DNA of 64,000 nt from an uncultured Nitrospirota bacterium. Its GTDB lineage: Bacteria; Nitrospirota; Nitrospiria; Nitrospirales; UBA8639. Location of the stretch: assembly GCA_937139405.1 (NCBI GenBank), contig CAKZPV010000025.1:1-64000 (forward strand). Reading direction: 5' to 3'. The stretch's first letter is position 1, and each line of letters starts with the position of its first letter. The position numbers were made by a program, and so were the translations under genes. The notes below the pieces were generated by a model. It was given only the letters and a program-made list of their open reading frames with translations. It was not told the DNA's origin and searched no databases. Below are positions 1-7,757 of the stretch, piece after piece.

Positions 1-368
1 TCTCCGTAATTATGTGGCACCTTCTCAAGGGGAACGTCCATTTGTTTGGCAAGACTCTGCCGTTCTCGCTCGGGTAACCCAGCTCGGTCTAACGCCGTAC
101 TGTCGGAACGGAACAGGTTATTGACCCACCCAAACCCCTTGGTCACCGAAGTCACGGCACTGGCATCCACCAATATGGTGACTTGGTGCCCGGCGTTCGT
201 CATAGCCCAAACGACATTCGGGACGGCACAAATTTGTGCGTCGTCTTCCGCCAACGCGGTTTTCATATGAACCAGGATTTGGGCGGCCTCTCCCTGGGAG
301 GTGGGACCCAATAGAGCAAGACAGATCAACCCCACGCCTACGATCAATGACCGGAATTTTCTTCTCAT
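1..368 (-). CDS. DsrE-family-like secreted protein (partial)
   Basis: The gene runs off the left edge, so only the N-terminal 122 residues are visible. They begin with a basic start and a hydrophobic stretch ending near GEAA, a likely signal peptide. The following segment (ILVHMKTALAEDDAQICAV, then a hydrophobic strand VTILVDASAV) resembles the DsrE/DsrF-like fold, which in other proteins handles sulfur or acts as a small oligomeric binding domain. The ATG at 368 follows a purine-rich AGGGAG site. It is the last visible gene of the mercury-type cluster on this strand. Family assignment is from pattern only; function is unknown. Confidence 0.6.
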   Translation of the reverse strand, partial: MRRKFRSLIVGVGLICLALLGPTSQGEAAQILVHMKTALAEDDAQICAVPNVVWAMTNAGHQVTILVDASAVTSVTKGFGWVNNLFRSDSTALDRAGLPERERQSLAKQMDVPLEKVPHNYG

Positions 369-424
369 GTGGCTCCCTCCCCTCTCGCCTGGGTGTTGCT
401 CGGTCCGTGTTCTCTCATACCTGC

Positions 425-796
425 TCAATGGCTACAACAACTAGCTCCCTTTAAGACTTGTTGGCCTGTCACATGGTCCTTGTAGGCTTTAAAGGCTTTT
501 ACTGCCCATTCCTCCCCAGGGCATCCTTGCATGGTAATCGCGACATCTAAGAATTCCACAAACTCCTCTTGTGATATGCCTTTGTCACAGGCCATTTTTA
601 CGTACGCTTCGATACAGGGCTCGCACCGAAGGGCAATGGAGATACTCATAGCCGTCAACAGTTTATATTTGGCCGGCACGGCTTTATCTCGGTAGGCCTC
701 CTCACGCATTCGCATGACGCCACCGGTTACCTTGGGGCTTAATCGCCGCAATTCTTCGAAGGTGGACTGCAGCGTGTTCGTCTCGAGATCATTCAT
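425..796 (-). CDS. carboxymuconolactone decarboxylase / AhpD-like protein
   Basis: A 123-residue all-alpha protein of the CMD/AhpD type. The core segment ALRCEPCIEAYVKMA holds the CxxC pair followed by a conserved helix, as in the redox-active AhpD-like subgroup, and the C-terminus ends in a second cysteine pair (GASCCSH). Such proteins reduce peroxides or act as thiol-disulfide proteins in the cytoplasm. The ATG at 796 is preferred over one nine bases upstream because GGAAAGGA lies about nine bases before it. It follows the merP-like gene after a gap of about 165 bases. The vicinal cysteines may bind metal, but that is inference. Confidence 0.8.
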   Translation of the reverse strand: MNDLETNTLQSTFEELRRLSPKVTGGVMRMREEAYRDKAVPAKYKLLTAMSISIALRCEPCIEAYVKMACDKGISQEEFVEFLDVAITMQGCPGEEWAVKAFKAYKDHVTGQQVLKGASCCSH

Positions 797-961
797 GGGC
801 GTCATTCCTTTCCATGTATTTCGGTTTTATATTGAATGCCCCCTCCCAACTCAGCGGTCTGGGAACTCGTCACTCCATCAGACAGGATTCTGTTGTCGGT
901 CTTTTGAAATTTGTTGCATGACCTTTCGAATAAACAAGCAATCCTCTTGGTAGTAATAGAG

Positions 962-1375
962 TCAGTTAAACAGTGAAGACCAGGAATTCCAGAACCCACT
1001 GCCCTCGGTTTGTTCAATCGTTAACGACCCGTTAGGAATGATCCTGGCCTGATAGGTATCAAACACATTACTCGCACCCCGAATGGCTTGAACCAATTGA
1101 TCAGCACTGACCTGTCCCGGTTCAACCTGGACTATCGCTCCACCACTTGGATAACTCACTTGGGCAGATTGAACCCCAGACACACCAATCAGCGCGGCAT
1201 GCACATCTTTTTCACAGCTCGCACAAGTCCATCCATCGATTTTCATGGTAATGGTGTCCCCAGGTTGGGAACTGGTCTGGAGGTCTCCTGCGATCGCCAA
1301 AGAGCTCCCGCTCCCTATACCTCCAATAAAGAGAAATGCCGCTAGCAGCATCAACACTAATGGTCTTGATCTCAT
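962..1375 (-). CDS. merP: MerP-like periplasmic heavy-metal-binding protein
   Basis: A 137-residue protein with a signal peptide (hydrophobic to about residue 29) and one heavy-metal-associated domain. The metal-binding pair is C51 and C54 in GWTCASCEKDV, which matches the GMTCxxC loop of MerP and copper chaperones. MerP carries Hg(II) in the periplasm to MerT. About 45 residues follow the HMA core (ending SFWNSW-like, aromatic-rich), so it is longer than the usual 91-residue MerP. It lies 14 bases downstream of merT in the same operon. A mercury role is inferred from merT and merR; a general thiophilic metal is possible. Confidence 0.8.
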   Translation of the reverse strand: MRSRPLVLMLLAAFLFIGGIGSGSSLAIAGDLQTSSQPGDTITMKIDGWTCASCEKDVHAALIGVSGVQSAQVSYPSGGAIVQVEPGQVSADQLVQAIRGASNVFDTYQARIIPNGSLTIEQTEGSGFWNSWSSLFN

Positions 1376-1389
1376 GATGTGCCCTTTCC

Positions 1390-1836
1390 TTATTTAAAGA
1401 TTCCCAGCCAATAGGGAGATAAAAGAAAAATGAGTGTGAATCCGGTCGCCATCCAAAGCCAGACAACCGATTTCGATCGTGCCTTCCCATCGGAACAAGA
1501 CGACTCTGCAGAACACCCGGCTTGAGGCTTACGATAGACCAGATAAAAACCGGTTCCTATCGCCACTATGGCGACAACAATGAAAAATGGTCGGTAGGGC
1601 ACTAAGCCCTTCAGAAACCCCGCCGTACTCGCCAACATGCCGGTCGCCCCCACCCCTACTCCCAGAGCGCTAAACACCACGGGACCGATACAGCAAAGAG
1701 AGGCGAAAAAGGCGGCGATGAGCCCTCCAAGAGAGGCCAGGGAGGCTGGCTCTTTGACACTGTTATCCCCCTCACGTTTTTGTAATGACGAGTCTTCTGA
1801 TAGGGTCATGGTTTCAGCATTGGTGTTCTTATTCAT
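1390..1836 (-). CDS. merT: mercuric transport protein MerT
   Basis: A 148-residue inner-membrane protein with three predicted helices. The first helix carries the vicinal cysteines of MerT (FFASLCCIGPVVFSALGVG), and the cytoplasmic loop carries a second cysteine pair (CSAESSC), the known relay for Hg(II). The N-terminal 30 residues are charged and extend beyond the canonical MerT start, though a start nearer the helix is possible. It is followed closely by the merP-like gene. MerT imports Hg(II) for reduction by MerA; no merA is visible in this window, so the cluster either continues to the left or lacks reductase. Confidence 0.88.
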   Translation of the reverse strand: MNKNTNAETMTLSEDSSLQKREGDNSVKEPASLASLGGLIAAFFASLCCIGPVVFSALGVGVGATGMLASTAGFLKGLVPYRPFFIVVAIVAIGTGFYLVYRKPQAGCSAESSCSDGKARSKSVVWLWMATGFTLIFLLSPYWLGIFK

Positions 1837-1883
1837 AATCTCCTCTCATCTTCGGCCAATCGGCTCGATGGTCAATTCTCAGA

Positions 1884-2267
1884 TCAAACCCTCGCAGGGA
1901 AAAACTTGCCCCAAACTCTTTCCGTGAAAACCCACAAGAAACCTCCACCCGCAAATATCGCAAGGCCTAACCAAATCCACCCATTTGCACCAAGGTCTAC
2001 GATTCGGAATCCGTGCAACACCGTCCCGACTGCCAGCAGGAGAAAATACGGTCCCGTAAAGTAACAGTGCGTCCGTCCACACCGTGCGGCATTTGCCAGG
2101 CAGGCTACACCTTTCCACAGAAGAGCGCCCGTCCACATCACCGTTCTCGTGAATGGGTCCAGAAACATTCCCACGATCAGGAGCGCCCCCGGTAATCCCC
2201 ATACGATGGCATAAGTGCGGGAATCACTTACCCAATCTTTCGACTCACAACATTCGCTGCTTGGCAT
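1884..2267 (-). CDS. mer-operon conserved membrane protein
   Basis: A 127-residue protein with four likely membrane helices, first gene of the leftward mer-type operon. It carries an early Cys pair (SSECCES) and a striking central segment AARCGRTHCYFTGPYFL, where Cys and His sit just before a helix. I recall similar proteins of unknown function near merR genes, but I cannot name a family. The Cys/His positions would suit metal contact. Its start lies just upstream of the mer-type promoter and 46 bases from the -10 element. Confidence 0.7.
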   Translation of the reverse strand: MPSSECCESKDWVSDSRTYAIVWGLPGALLIVGMFLDPFTRTVMWTGALLWKGVACLANAARCGRTHCYFTGPYFLLLAVGTVLHGFRIVDLGANGWIWLGLAIFAGGGFLWVFTERVWGKFFPARV

Positions 2268-2312
2268 GGCCTGGTCCTTAAAGAAGTCTAGATTTCCTCA
2301 TGTGTCTACCCT

Positions 2313-2343
2313 ATGATAAATCCTGTAGCCACTACAGATGCAA
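2313..2343 (-). promoter_or_regulatory. MerR-type promoter/operator with 19-bp spacer
   Basis: Reading leftward, a TTGCAT -35 element (2338-2343) and a TATCAT -10 element (2313-2318) are separated by 19 bases (2319-2337). Inside the spacer lies the perfect dyad CTGTAG-TGG-CTACAG (2323-2337). Over-long spacers with an internal dyad are the hallmark of promoters activated by MerR-family regulators through DNA untwisting. It sits between merR (rightward) and the merT operon (leftward), so it most likely controls the operon and perhaps merR itself. Confidence 0.85.
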
Positions 2344-2369
2344 GAGGTTTTTTATAAAGGAGCAAACCC

Positions 2370-2759
2370 ATGTTAATTGGAGCCTTTTCAGAACGGACCG
2401 GCTGTCATATTGAAACGATCCGGTATTACGAGCGAATAAAGCTGCTTCCGAAACCCGAACGAACGGGAGGAGGACACCGCCTCTATGACAGGGAGCAAGT
2501 CAAACGATTGGTGTTTATCCGGAGAAGCCGAGAACTAGGGTTCTCCATTGAGGAAATTCGGACCCTTTTACGGCTGGTTGACGGTAAGCGCTACACGTGT
2601 CAGGAGGTCAAAACGATTACAGAAACCCATTTGGAAGATGTCAAAAGAAAAATCGCTGATTTACGGCGGCTGCAAAAAACACTCGGCGCCATTTCTGGGC
2701 AATGCGAAGGAGGGTTGGTACCGGATTGTCCTATTATCGATGCTCTTTTTTCAGAATAA
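2370..2759 (+). CDS. merR: MerR-family metal-responsive regulator
   Basis: A 129-residue MerR regulator. Residues 1-70 form the winged helix (IETIRYYERIKLLP, then GGGHRLYDREQVKRL), followed by the long dimer helix. C77, C112 and C120 have spacings of 35 and 8, very close to the Hg-binding triad of Tn501 MerR (C82, C117, C126), which supports mercury sensing. It is read away from the merT operon with the MerR-type dyad between them. An AAAGGAG site lies before the ATG. Confidence 0.9.
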   Translation: MLIGAFSERTGCHIETIRYYERIKLLPKPERTGGGHRLYDREQVKRLVFIRRSRELGFSIEEIRTLLRLVDGKRYTCQEVKTITETHLEDVKRKIADLRRLQKTLGAISGQCEGGLVPDCPIIDALFSE

Positions 2760-2824
2760 TGGTTATCATACCAATTCACATTCTTTGCACATTCTAAAAA
2801 TTGCGGCCCTGCCGAAATCCGGTG

Positions 2825-3118
2825 TCATTCCTTTTCGGTGAACGTCCACGGCAACTTTCCTCTTCCCCTACGCCCCGTCTTTGATGTCGCAAATTGCGAT
2901 ATCAAAGAATCAAACTCATCTTGGGAGAGTGGAACAGCAAATTCCCGAGGGAAACGGTTGAGATTGCGTTTGACTTGTTCGTTCAAGCGGGCAATGGGCA
3001 CCTCGTACAGCCCAGCCAAGTCACTATCCAACATCACCTTTTCCTGACGAATGAGATATATCGAACGGGCAATCCGTTCAACGGGGATCATGGATGGACT
3101 TGATGGTTTAGAAGGCAT
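2825..3118 (-). pseudogene. truncated ORF6N-domain protein
   Basis: The 97 residues match the start of ORF6N/KilA-N-associated DNA-binding proteins (IYLIRQEKVMLDSDLAGLYEV, then LNEQVKRNLNRFP and LSQDEFDSL). In intact members the domain continues past LPYAFTEQG for 80 or more residues; here it stops at PWTFTEKE, exactly where the family motif is under way. It is therefore probably the N-terminal remnant of a longer gene. Such genes are common in prophages and mobile elements; their targets are poorly known. Confidence 0.75.
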
Positions 3119-3202
3119 GGTTCATTCTTGAGTGGTAGGTATGCCAGAAATCGTCCATAAAGACAATATCAGATAAACTGTTTAACAGGATCGTCCTCCT
3201 TT

Positions 3203-3643
3203 TCATAACAGTCCTTGATCAGCAAAGCTCCAAAAGGATCCTTGGTCTCCAAGCACGAGATGATCCAGAAGAGGAATACCTAAATTTTTCCCAACTTCTT
3301 GTAAGCGTTTCGTGAGCGCATGGTCCTCCGGACTTGGCGTGGTGTCGCCACTCGGGTGATTGTGGCCCACAATGACTGCTGCAGCATTTAACAGAATGGC
3401 CGGCTTGAAGACTTCACGGGGATGTACGATAGAGACGGTTAATGACCCCACTGAAACGACATTGATTCCAATCGCTTGATGCTTGGCATCTAATGCCATC
3501 GTGACAAATTGTTCACGGTCAAGCCCATCAAACAACGGCGAAAGAATATCCCGTGCGGTGGTACTATCACGAGCCATCTTGTTTTCCACACCAACAGAAC
3601 CTTCACGGACTAACGAAATGGTGTAACGCGGAACCTGATACAT
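3203..3643 (-). CDS. radC: RadC-like JAB-domain protein
   Basis: A 146-residue protein with the JAB/MPN core of RadC. The metal site is GHNHPSGDTTPSPED, with the two histidines near 94-96 and the aspartate near 107 (JAMM pattern). The N-terminal helix-hairpin-helix of chromosomal RadC is missing, as is usual for the short RadC proteins carried on plasmids and integrative elements. Despite the name, a role in DNA repair is not established for the family. It lies alone on this strand beside the ORF6N remnant. Confidence 0.88.
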   Translation of the reverse strand: MYQVPRYTISLVREGSVGVENKMARDSTTARDILSPLFDGLDREQFVTMALDAKHQAIGINVVSVGSLTVSIVHPREVFKPAILLNAAAVIVGHNHPSGDTTPSPEDHALTKRLQEVGKNLGIPLLDHLVLGDQGSFWSFADQGLL

Positions 3644-3883
3644 ATTGTCTCTCCTTGGTTAGTTGATTAAAAAAAGAACTTCTGCTGAACCTCTCAAAAA
3701 GACCGAGGTTCAGCCCAAGAAGGAAGACACGGGTGAGAAGCCCAAATCACACGGCCCTTTCAGACGGCATGCCTGAGCGCGGTATCAAGGCATGAGGGAT
3801 GACCGGGCCGTCACGACCCCGCCCGTCTCCGAGATTCCACACGCCACAACACCCACCGACTCTGAGAGGAACCACGGACGGAC

Positions 3884-3917
3884 AAAAAAAAGCCCTCGAC
3901 CCGTGAAGGCCGAGGGC
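3884..3917 (-). terminator. Rho-independent terminator
   Basis: Reading leftward, a GC-rich stem GCCCTCG...CGAGGGC (arms 3911-3917 and 3892-3898, loop 12 bases) is followed by a run of eight T residues (3884-3891). It begins 16 bases past the stop of the 79-residue gene at 3933-4172 and so terminates that gene. Confidence 0.85.
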
Positions 3918-3932
3918 GGTGGAGGAGGGAGG

Positions 3933-4172
3933 CTACTCGCCCGACTGATCCATGATCCATGTCCGAGCATTTCTCACAACCATTTCGATCTTCGTCAGAT
4001 CATACAGCCCAAAGGAATTAGTGTTCTTAGGGTTGCCCTCTTCATCCTTAAACGTCCGTGAGAGCGTGACGTTGTAAAAGTCTCCGTTCTCGCCGTGGTT
4101 GCGCCAGATCGTGGCTTTCACATCGGCTTCGCGGATGCTGTGAGCGGGTTTGGTTTTTGTGTTGGTGTCCAT
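3933..4172 (-). CDS. small conserved hypothetical protein
   Basis: A 79-residue cytoplasmic protein starting MDTNTKTKP. The start at 4172 is set by a perfect AGGAGG six bases upstream; longer readings to 4241 lack one. The body (KATIWRNHGENGDFYNVTL, then SFGLYDLTKIEMV) has alternating hydrophobic residues consistent with a small beta-rich fold ending in a helix. I recall similar small proteins on conjugative elements and phages with no assigned role. It has its own strong ribosome-binding site and terminator, so it is probably highly expressed alone. Confidence 0.75.
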   Translation of the reverse strand: MDTNTKTKPAHSIREADVKATIWRNHGENGDFYNVTLSRTFKDEEGNPKNTNSFGLYDLTKIEMVVRNARTWIMDQSGE

Positions 4173-4750
4173 GTGAACCTCCTGATTGAATGTTGTTGAA
4201 CCCTCTTTCACGACGGCTGAAGAGGGCGGAGACAACACCACAGGAGGAAGAAGCGGAGAGGAGAGGGCCGACCCGAGGCACGTTCCTCAGCAGGCATGAC
4301 TGAAGCATGAAGGCGTGGACGGTGAAGTGACGAGGGCAGAAGGCTCTTCCCGAACGCGCGACAGGACACCCCACACACGACCCAGCTCACGAGACAATAC
4401 GAGGGGAAGAAAAGGTTTGAGCCGGCAACCACCGAGATAGACAGGGCTAACGAGAACGTCGCCCCTCACAGCGCACGATGGCGGGCCGCTAGAGACACGT
4501 TCATGGGGATGAGATGATGAAAGCCGAGAGGGAGCAAGGAAAGGGTTGGGGAGATTCGAGGGAAGATCCGGCCAGCCCCCTACCCGACTAGTTCGAGGGC
4601 GAGTGCTTTTTGATATCTACGATTTTCTTGATGTACTCAGACAGGTCATGGAAGCAATAGGATCTCCGCGTTTCTTGAATTTTCTTCTCAATGACTTCTT
4701 ACCATGGAAGTCAATTGCACTTGAGTGTCCTGACGAATCAACCAAAGGAT
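4173..4750. other. gene-poor stretch with a possible C-terminal remnant
   Basis: No convincing gene. On the minus strand, 4588-4698 is an open run of 36 codons ending in TAG with protein-like content (KKIQETRRSYCFHDLSEY, then IKKIVDIKK). It has no start codon and could be the tail of a lost gene. Short minus-strand frames at 4208-4469 have unnatural composition and no ribosome-binding site. Confidence 0.4.
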
Positions 4751-5491
4751 TCAGGGCACCGCAAGGCGAACACTGATCGCGCCACCAAGCTGCCCCAGTT
4801 GCCCACCTTCCTTCGCATGGCCCGTCTTGTCGAGTTCGCCCTTCGGCCCGCCATGACACACCAGGCAATGATCTTGGTAATACAACGGGACCATCACCCG
4901 GATTTTCTGTCCGTCGTCCACGGTTTCGGCTAATGTCTTCCCATGCGGATAGTCCTCGGATGCAAAGGTCTTGAGATTTGCTGTTTCATACATATCGGGG
5001 GTATTGCGGCGATTACGCACGATTGCCGCAGTTTGTTTCACGTACGCTCCGGATTCGCGCCGGAAGCGTAACGACACTGTGGTGCCGAACGAGGCGGGAA
5101 TAAAACCTTTGAAGCCCACTCCCATTAAGTTAATGAGCGATTGCCTGTCTTTGATGACGGCCTTTTGCACGTCGAGTAGCTCCGGGAGAAGCCGCTTCGC
5201 TTGTGGCGGCGTCGAGGATGCCGCAAGCTGCGCCCACACGAGCCCGGTCTCTTGTTCAAACTTCTCGATTACATGCGTGGCAAACACCTCAGGCGTAAAC
5301 CCCTTGTCGCCCTTGGCGGGATCATTAATCGTGCCTTGAAACTCACCTACGACCACACGCCCCATGTCAAAGAATAACGCGAGCAGCTTTGCCGATTCGA
5401 CCGCTTCGTCCACGGATGGAGAGCGATCAGCCTCTCCACTGCCCATAAGCAGCGGCGTGAGGAGAAGTAATCCAATGAGAAAAGGTTTCAT
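4751..5491 (-). CDS. DUF3365 (Tll0287-like) c-type haem protein
   Basis: A 246-residue exported protein. It opens with a clear signal peptide (MKPFLIGLLLLTPLLMG), continues as the sensor-like domain of DUF3365 (segment GFKGFIPASFGTTVSLRF) and near its end has a single c-type haem site, CLVCHGG, followed by the GHAKEGGQLGQLGGAISV tail typical of the family. Related proteins bind one haem in the periplasm and are thought to act in redox sensing or electron transfer. The ATG at 5491 has AGAGGTG upstream; an upstream start would bury the signal peptide. It stands alone at the end of the mating-pair block. Confidence 0.85.
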   Translation of the reverse strand: MKPFLIGLLLLTPLLMGSGEADRSPSVDEAVESAKLLALFFDMGRVVVGEFQGTINDPAKGDKGFTPEVFATHVIEKFEQETGLVWAQLAASSTPPQAKRLLPELLDVQKAVIKDRQSLINLMGVGFKGFIPASFGTTVSLRFRRESGAYVKQTAAIVRNRRNTPDMYETANLKTFASEDYPHGKTLAETVDDGQKIRVMVPLYYQDHCLVCHGGPKGELDKTGHAKEGGQLGQLGGAISVRLAVP

Positions 5492-5604
5492 TACAACACC
5501 TCTTTCATGGTGACGTGCGACGCGAGAAATAGCCTTCTGTGAGCCGCCTGCCACCTGGTATGGGTTTGACCTTAGGGTTCGACTGCGGGTATGTTCCCTT
5601 CATA

Positions 5605-5970
5605 ATGACGGACACGGATGTCTTTCTGTTACAGCTGTTGGCGACGTTGGAAAGTGAATTGGTGCGAGAATCCTCTGAACGTGGGAAGTCTGCGCTCGAT
5701 GAGTACACTGCGATGGTGAGCCAGGTGATTGGCGAAAACGTAGGCAGCTTCTCCGACAAGCAGTTTGTCGCGTACAACCAGGATTCCAGCTATCCCTACT
5801 GGTTTGCGGCCTATCACCATACCCATACCGACATGACCCTCGAGTATCACTTCGTGCGCCCGAAAGATGACTGGTATCAATCGTACTTGACGGTCCAGGC
5901 TGAGTTTGCGGACCTCTCTGAAGAGGACCGCAAGGCGCGTATCCACCAATTTGTCCAAAACTCCCCTTAG
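5605..5970 (+). CDS. hypothetical protein
   Basis: A 121-residue acidic, soluble protein (MTDTDVFLLQLLATLESEL, later PYWFAAYHHTHTDMTLEY). I do not recognise a family. It has no signal peptide or membrane helix. The ATG at 5605 has only a weak ribosome-binding site; an in-frame start at 5539 is possible. It is read divergently from the DUF3365 gene and against the flow of the surrounding block. Two antiparallel frames overlap it, but their composition is less protein-like. Confidence 0.55.
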   Translation: MTDTDVFLLQLLATLESELVRESSERGKSALDEYTAMVSQVIGENVGSFSDKQFVAYNQDSSYPYWFAAYHHTHTDMTLEYHFVRPKDDWYQSYLTVQAEFADLSEEDRKARIHQFVQNSP

Positions 5971-6063
5971 TACTGCTCACTCGATCACCTTCCCGTTCAA
6001 CAAGACTCACGCCCGACCGTTCCTTCACTCACACTCCATTACCCACTCGTCTCCGCGCCCTGG

Positions 6064-7059
6064 TCATTTGACCGTCACGCCGCCTTCAGCCTCATGAGAA
6101 CCAGTGACGGATACCTTCTCATTGGAGATGCGCGCGGCTGGCGCCTCAAAAGGCTTGATCACTTGTCCCACCTCTGGGACCAACGCCGGGCTGGGGCGTG
6201 TGGGAAGGTCCTCGATCGGTAACGAAGGAGGCGTAGAAAAAATCGCGTGCTGCTCCTCTCGTGCTGTTTGCTTCAACCCATCCCTACCTGGCGTTTCGGC
6301 TTGCCAGATGGCGACCGCGTGGCGAAGATCTTTCTGCACTTCATTCACATACCGATGTAATTGGGTCATCCGTTTTTGAACATGACCTAAAGCGGAGGAT
6401 TTCGACTCTAATCTTGTGAGCGTCAGACCATGATCCTTCATGGTCTTGCTCATGGCTGTCTCGGCTTCCTTCGCCCGAAATTCTTCATCAAGAACCAGCG
6501 TTTCTAACTTCACCATCAAGGCATGAAACTCTACCAAGGCATCACGATAGTTCTTCAAATTATTTCGAAGGAGTTGTCGATCTTGGTGGGTTTCCTCCAC
6601 AATCGCCAGCATCGATTCCTTGAGATTCGTGAGTTCACTCGCCTGGGTTTCCGCAAGGGCTTGCACGGGTGCCCATTGCGCGTCTATTTCCTCCCGCGCC
6701 AACAACGCCTGGCTTTCAACGGAAGCGACCCTGTCGCGTAGCGCCTCGGTCTCGCCGTTGAGTCGTCCAATCTCTGTCTCCTGAATCGTATGAATCTTCT
6801 CTTCCAAATCCGCCCGCATCTCAAGAAGGTTGCGAACTTTCCCGTCTTGTTCCTGTAAAAACTGTTGCGCGTCCTCAACAGCCGTCCGAATCCCTTCGGC
6901 ATTGGAAAGGTCGGTGGGGTGGGGGGAATATCCTTGTGAGCTGTCACCCTCTGTAGCTGTGGCTGGACCCTGCCAGCCCTGAAATCCGGCGCATCCGGAT
7001 AGAGCCAGACCGCACACGACAGTGGCAAGTTGAACACTGTTGAACATTACACGAGTCAT
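6064..7059 (-). CDS. coiled-coil lipoprotein of the mating-pair block
   Basis: A 331-residue predicted lipoprotein: hydrophobic leader with a lipobox (LALSGCAGF, Cys near residue 22), then about 200 residues of heptad-rich coiled coil (for example VEDAQQFLQEQDGKVRNLLE, RLNGETEALRDRVASVESQ) and a proline-rich C-terminus. The start follows AAGGAGAT. It is last of the long leftward type IV secretion operon, 19 bases after the OmpA-like gene. It may be a periplasmic spacer or scaffold for the transfer apparatus; that is inference and the family is not recognised. Confidence 0.75.
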   Translation of the reverse strand: MTRVMFNSVQLATVVCGLALSGCAGFQGWQGPATATEGDSSQGYSPHPTDLSNAEGIRTAVEDAQQFLQEQDGKVRNLLEMRADLEEKIHTIQETEIGRLNGETEALRDRVASVESQALLAREEIDAQWAPVQALAETQASELTNLKESMLAIVEETHQDRQLLRNNLKNYRDALVEFHALMVKLETLVLDEEFRAKEAETAMSKTMKDHGLTLTRLESKSSALGHVQKRMTQLHRYVNEVQKDLRHAVAIWQAETPGRDGLKQTAREEQHAIFSTPPSLPIEDLPTRPSPALVPEVGQVIKPFEAPAARISNEKVSVTGSHEAEGGVTVK

Positions 7060-7078
7060 CGATGTATCTCCTTTTCAG

Positions 7079-7741
7079 TTAATCATGAGCATGTGGTGTC
7101 GTCGGAACGTATGTGGCTCTATCCGTGAAATCGGTCAAAGAAGAGAGGAGAGGATGAGCCTTCCGTTGTGAGACAAACACCGCCGCTCGTCGATTCATGG
7201 TATCGCAATACGCTGAAACCTGATGGCACACGGGCGCATCCTCACCAAAGCTGGTGGGGACCATGGACTGTTGGTCAGCCCCAAGATTGACCAAATAGCG
7301 TATCACCGTATGGGCACGGCGCAGGCCAAGGGCATAATTGTACGAGGTCGTGCCTTTTGGATCGGTGTGCCCTTCAACGCTGAGTTCCCCATGTCTGTAT
7401 GTCCGTAACCATGCTCCCGCCTGTTGGAGGGTCTTCTTCGCCCGTGGTGTCAGCGTCCAACTGTCATACGGAAACAGGACCAACGGAAGATGACGCCCAT
7501 CTACATGCACAGAAGGAATGTTATGATCCTTCCCGTTTGCGACGGCGACTGGCAACGGGAGAATGTCATCCTGTTCAAGTAATTGCGCCTTTTCAATTTT
7601 CACTATGGTTCCCGAATCTAGTCCCTGTGGAACCAACAAGGGGCTGACTTCATCTGCGACACTCGTGACTGAATGGTGTTGTGGGCATCCGGTCAAGACG
7701 AAGAGGGCAAGACCAAGAAGGGGGAAGACCACACCGCGCAT
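7079..7741 (-). CDS. OmpA/Pal-like peptidoglycan-binding lipoprotein
   Basis: A 220-residue lipoprotein with lipobox LFVLTGCPQ. The C-terminal half carries the OmpA-like domain: LFPYDSWTLTPRAKKTL, then LSVEGHTDPKGTTSYNYALG and RRAHTVIRYL, the signature that binds meso-diaminopimelate of peptidoglycan. It should anchor the outer membrane or the transfer channel to the cell wall. It lies in the mating-pair operon between trbM and a coiled-coil lipoprotein; a second OmpA-like lipoprotein is four genes upstream. Confidence 0.85.
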   Translation of the reverse strand: MRGVVFPLLGLALFVLTGCPQHHSVTSVADEVSPLLVPQGLDSGTIVKIEKAQLLEQDDILPLPVAVANGKDHNIPSVHVDGRHLPLVLFPYDSWTLTPRAKKTLQQAGAWLRTYRHGELSVEGHTDPKGTTSYNYALGLRRAHTVIRYLVNLGADQQSMVPTSFGEDAPVCHQVSAYCDTMNRRAAVFVSQRKAHPLLSSLTDFTDRATYVPTTPHAHD

Positions 7742-7757
7742 CGTTTAATCCCTTTCG

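Noticed and set aside
4208-4469. Minus-strand frames of 60-74 codons
   Set aside because: Cys/Ser/Pro-rich, mutually overlapping and without start signals; consistent with noncoding GC-rich DNA.
5600-6028. Minus-strand frames of 142 and 109 codons
   Set aside because: They are shadows of the plus-strand gene at 5605-5970, whose composition is more natural.
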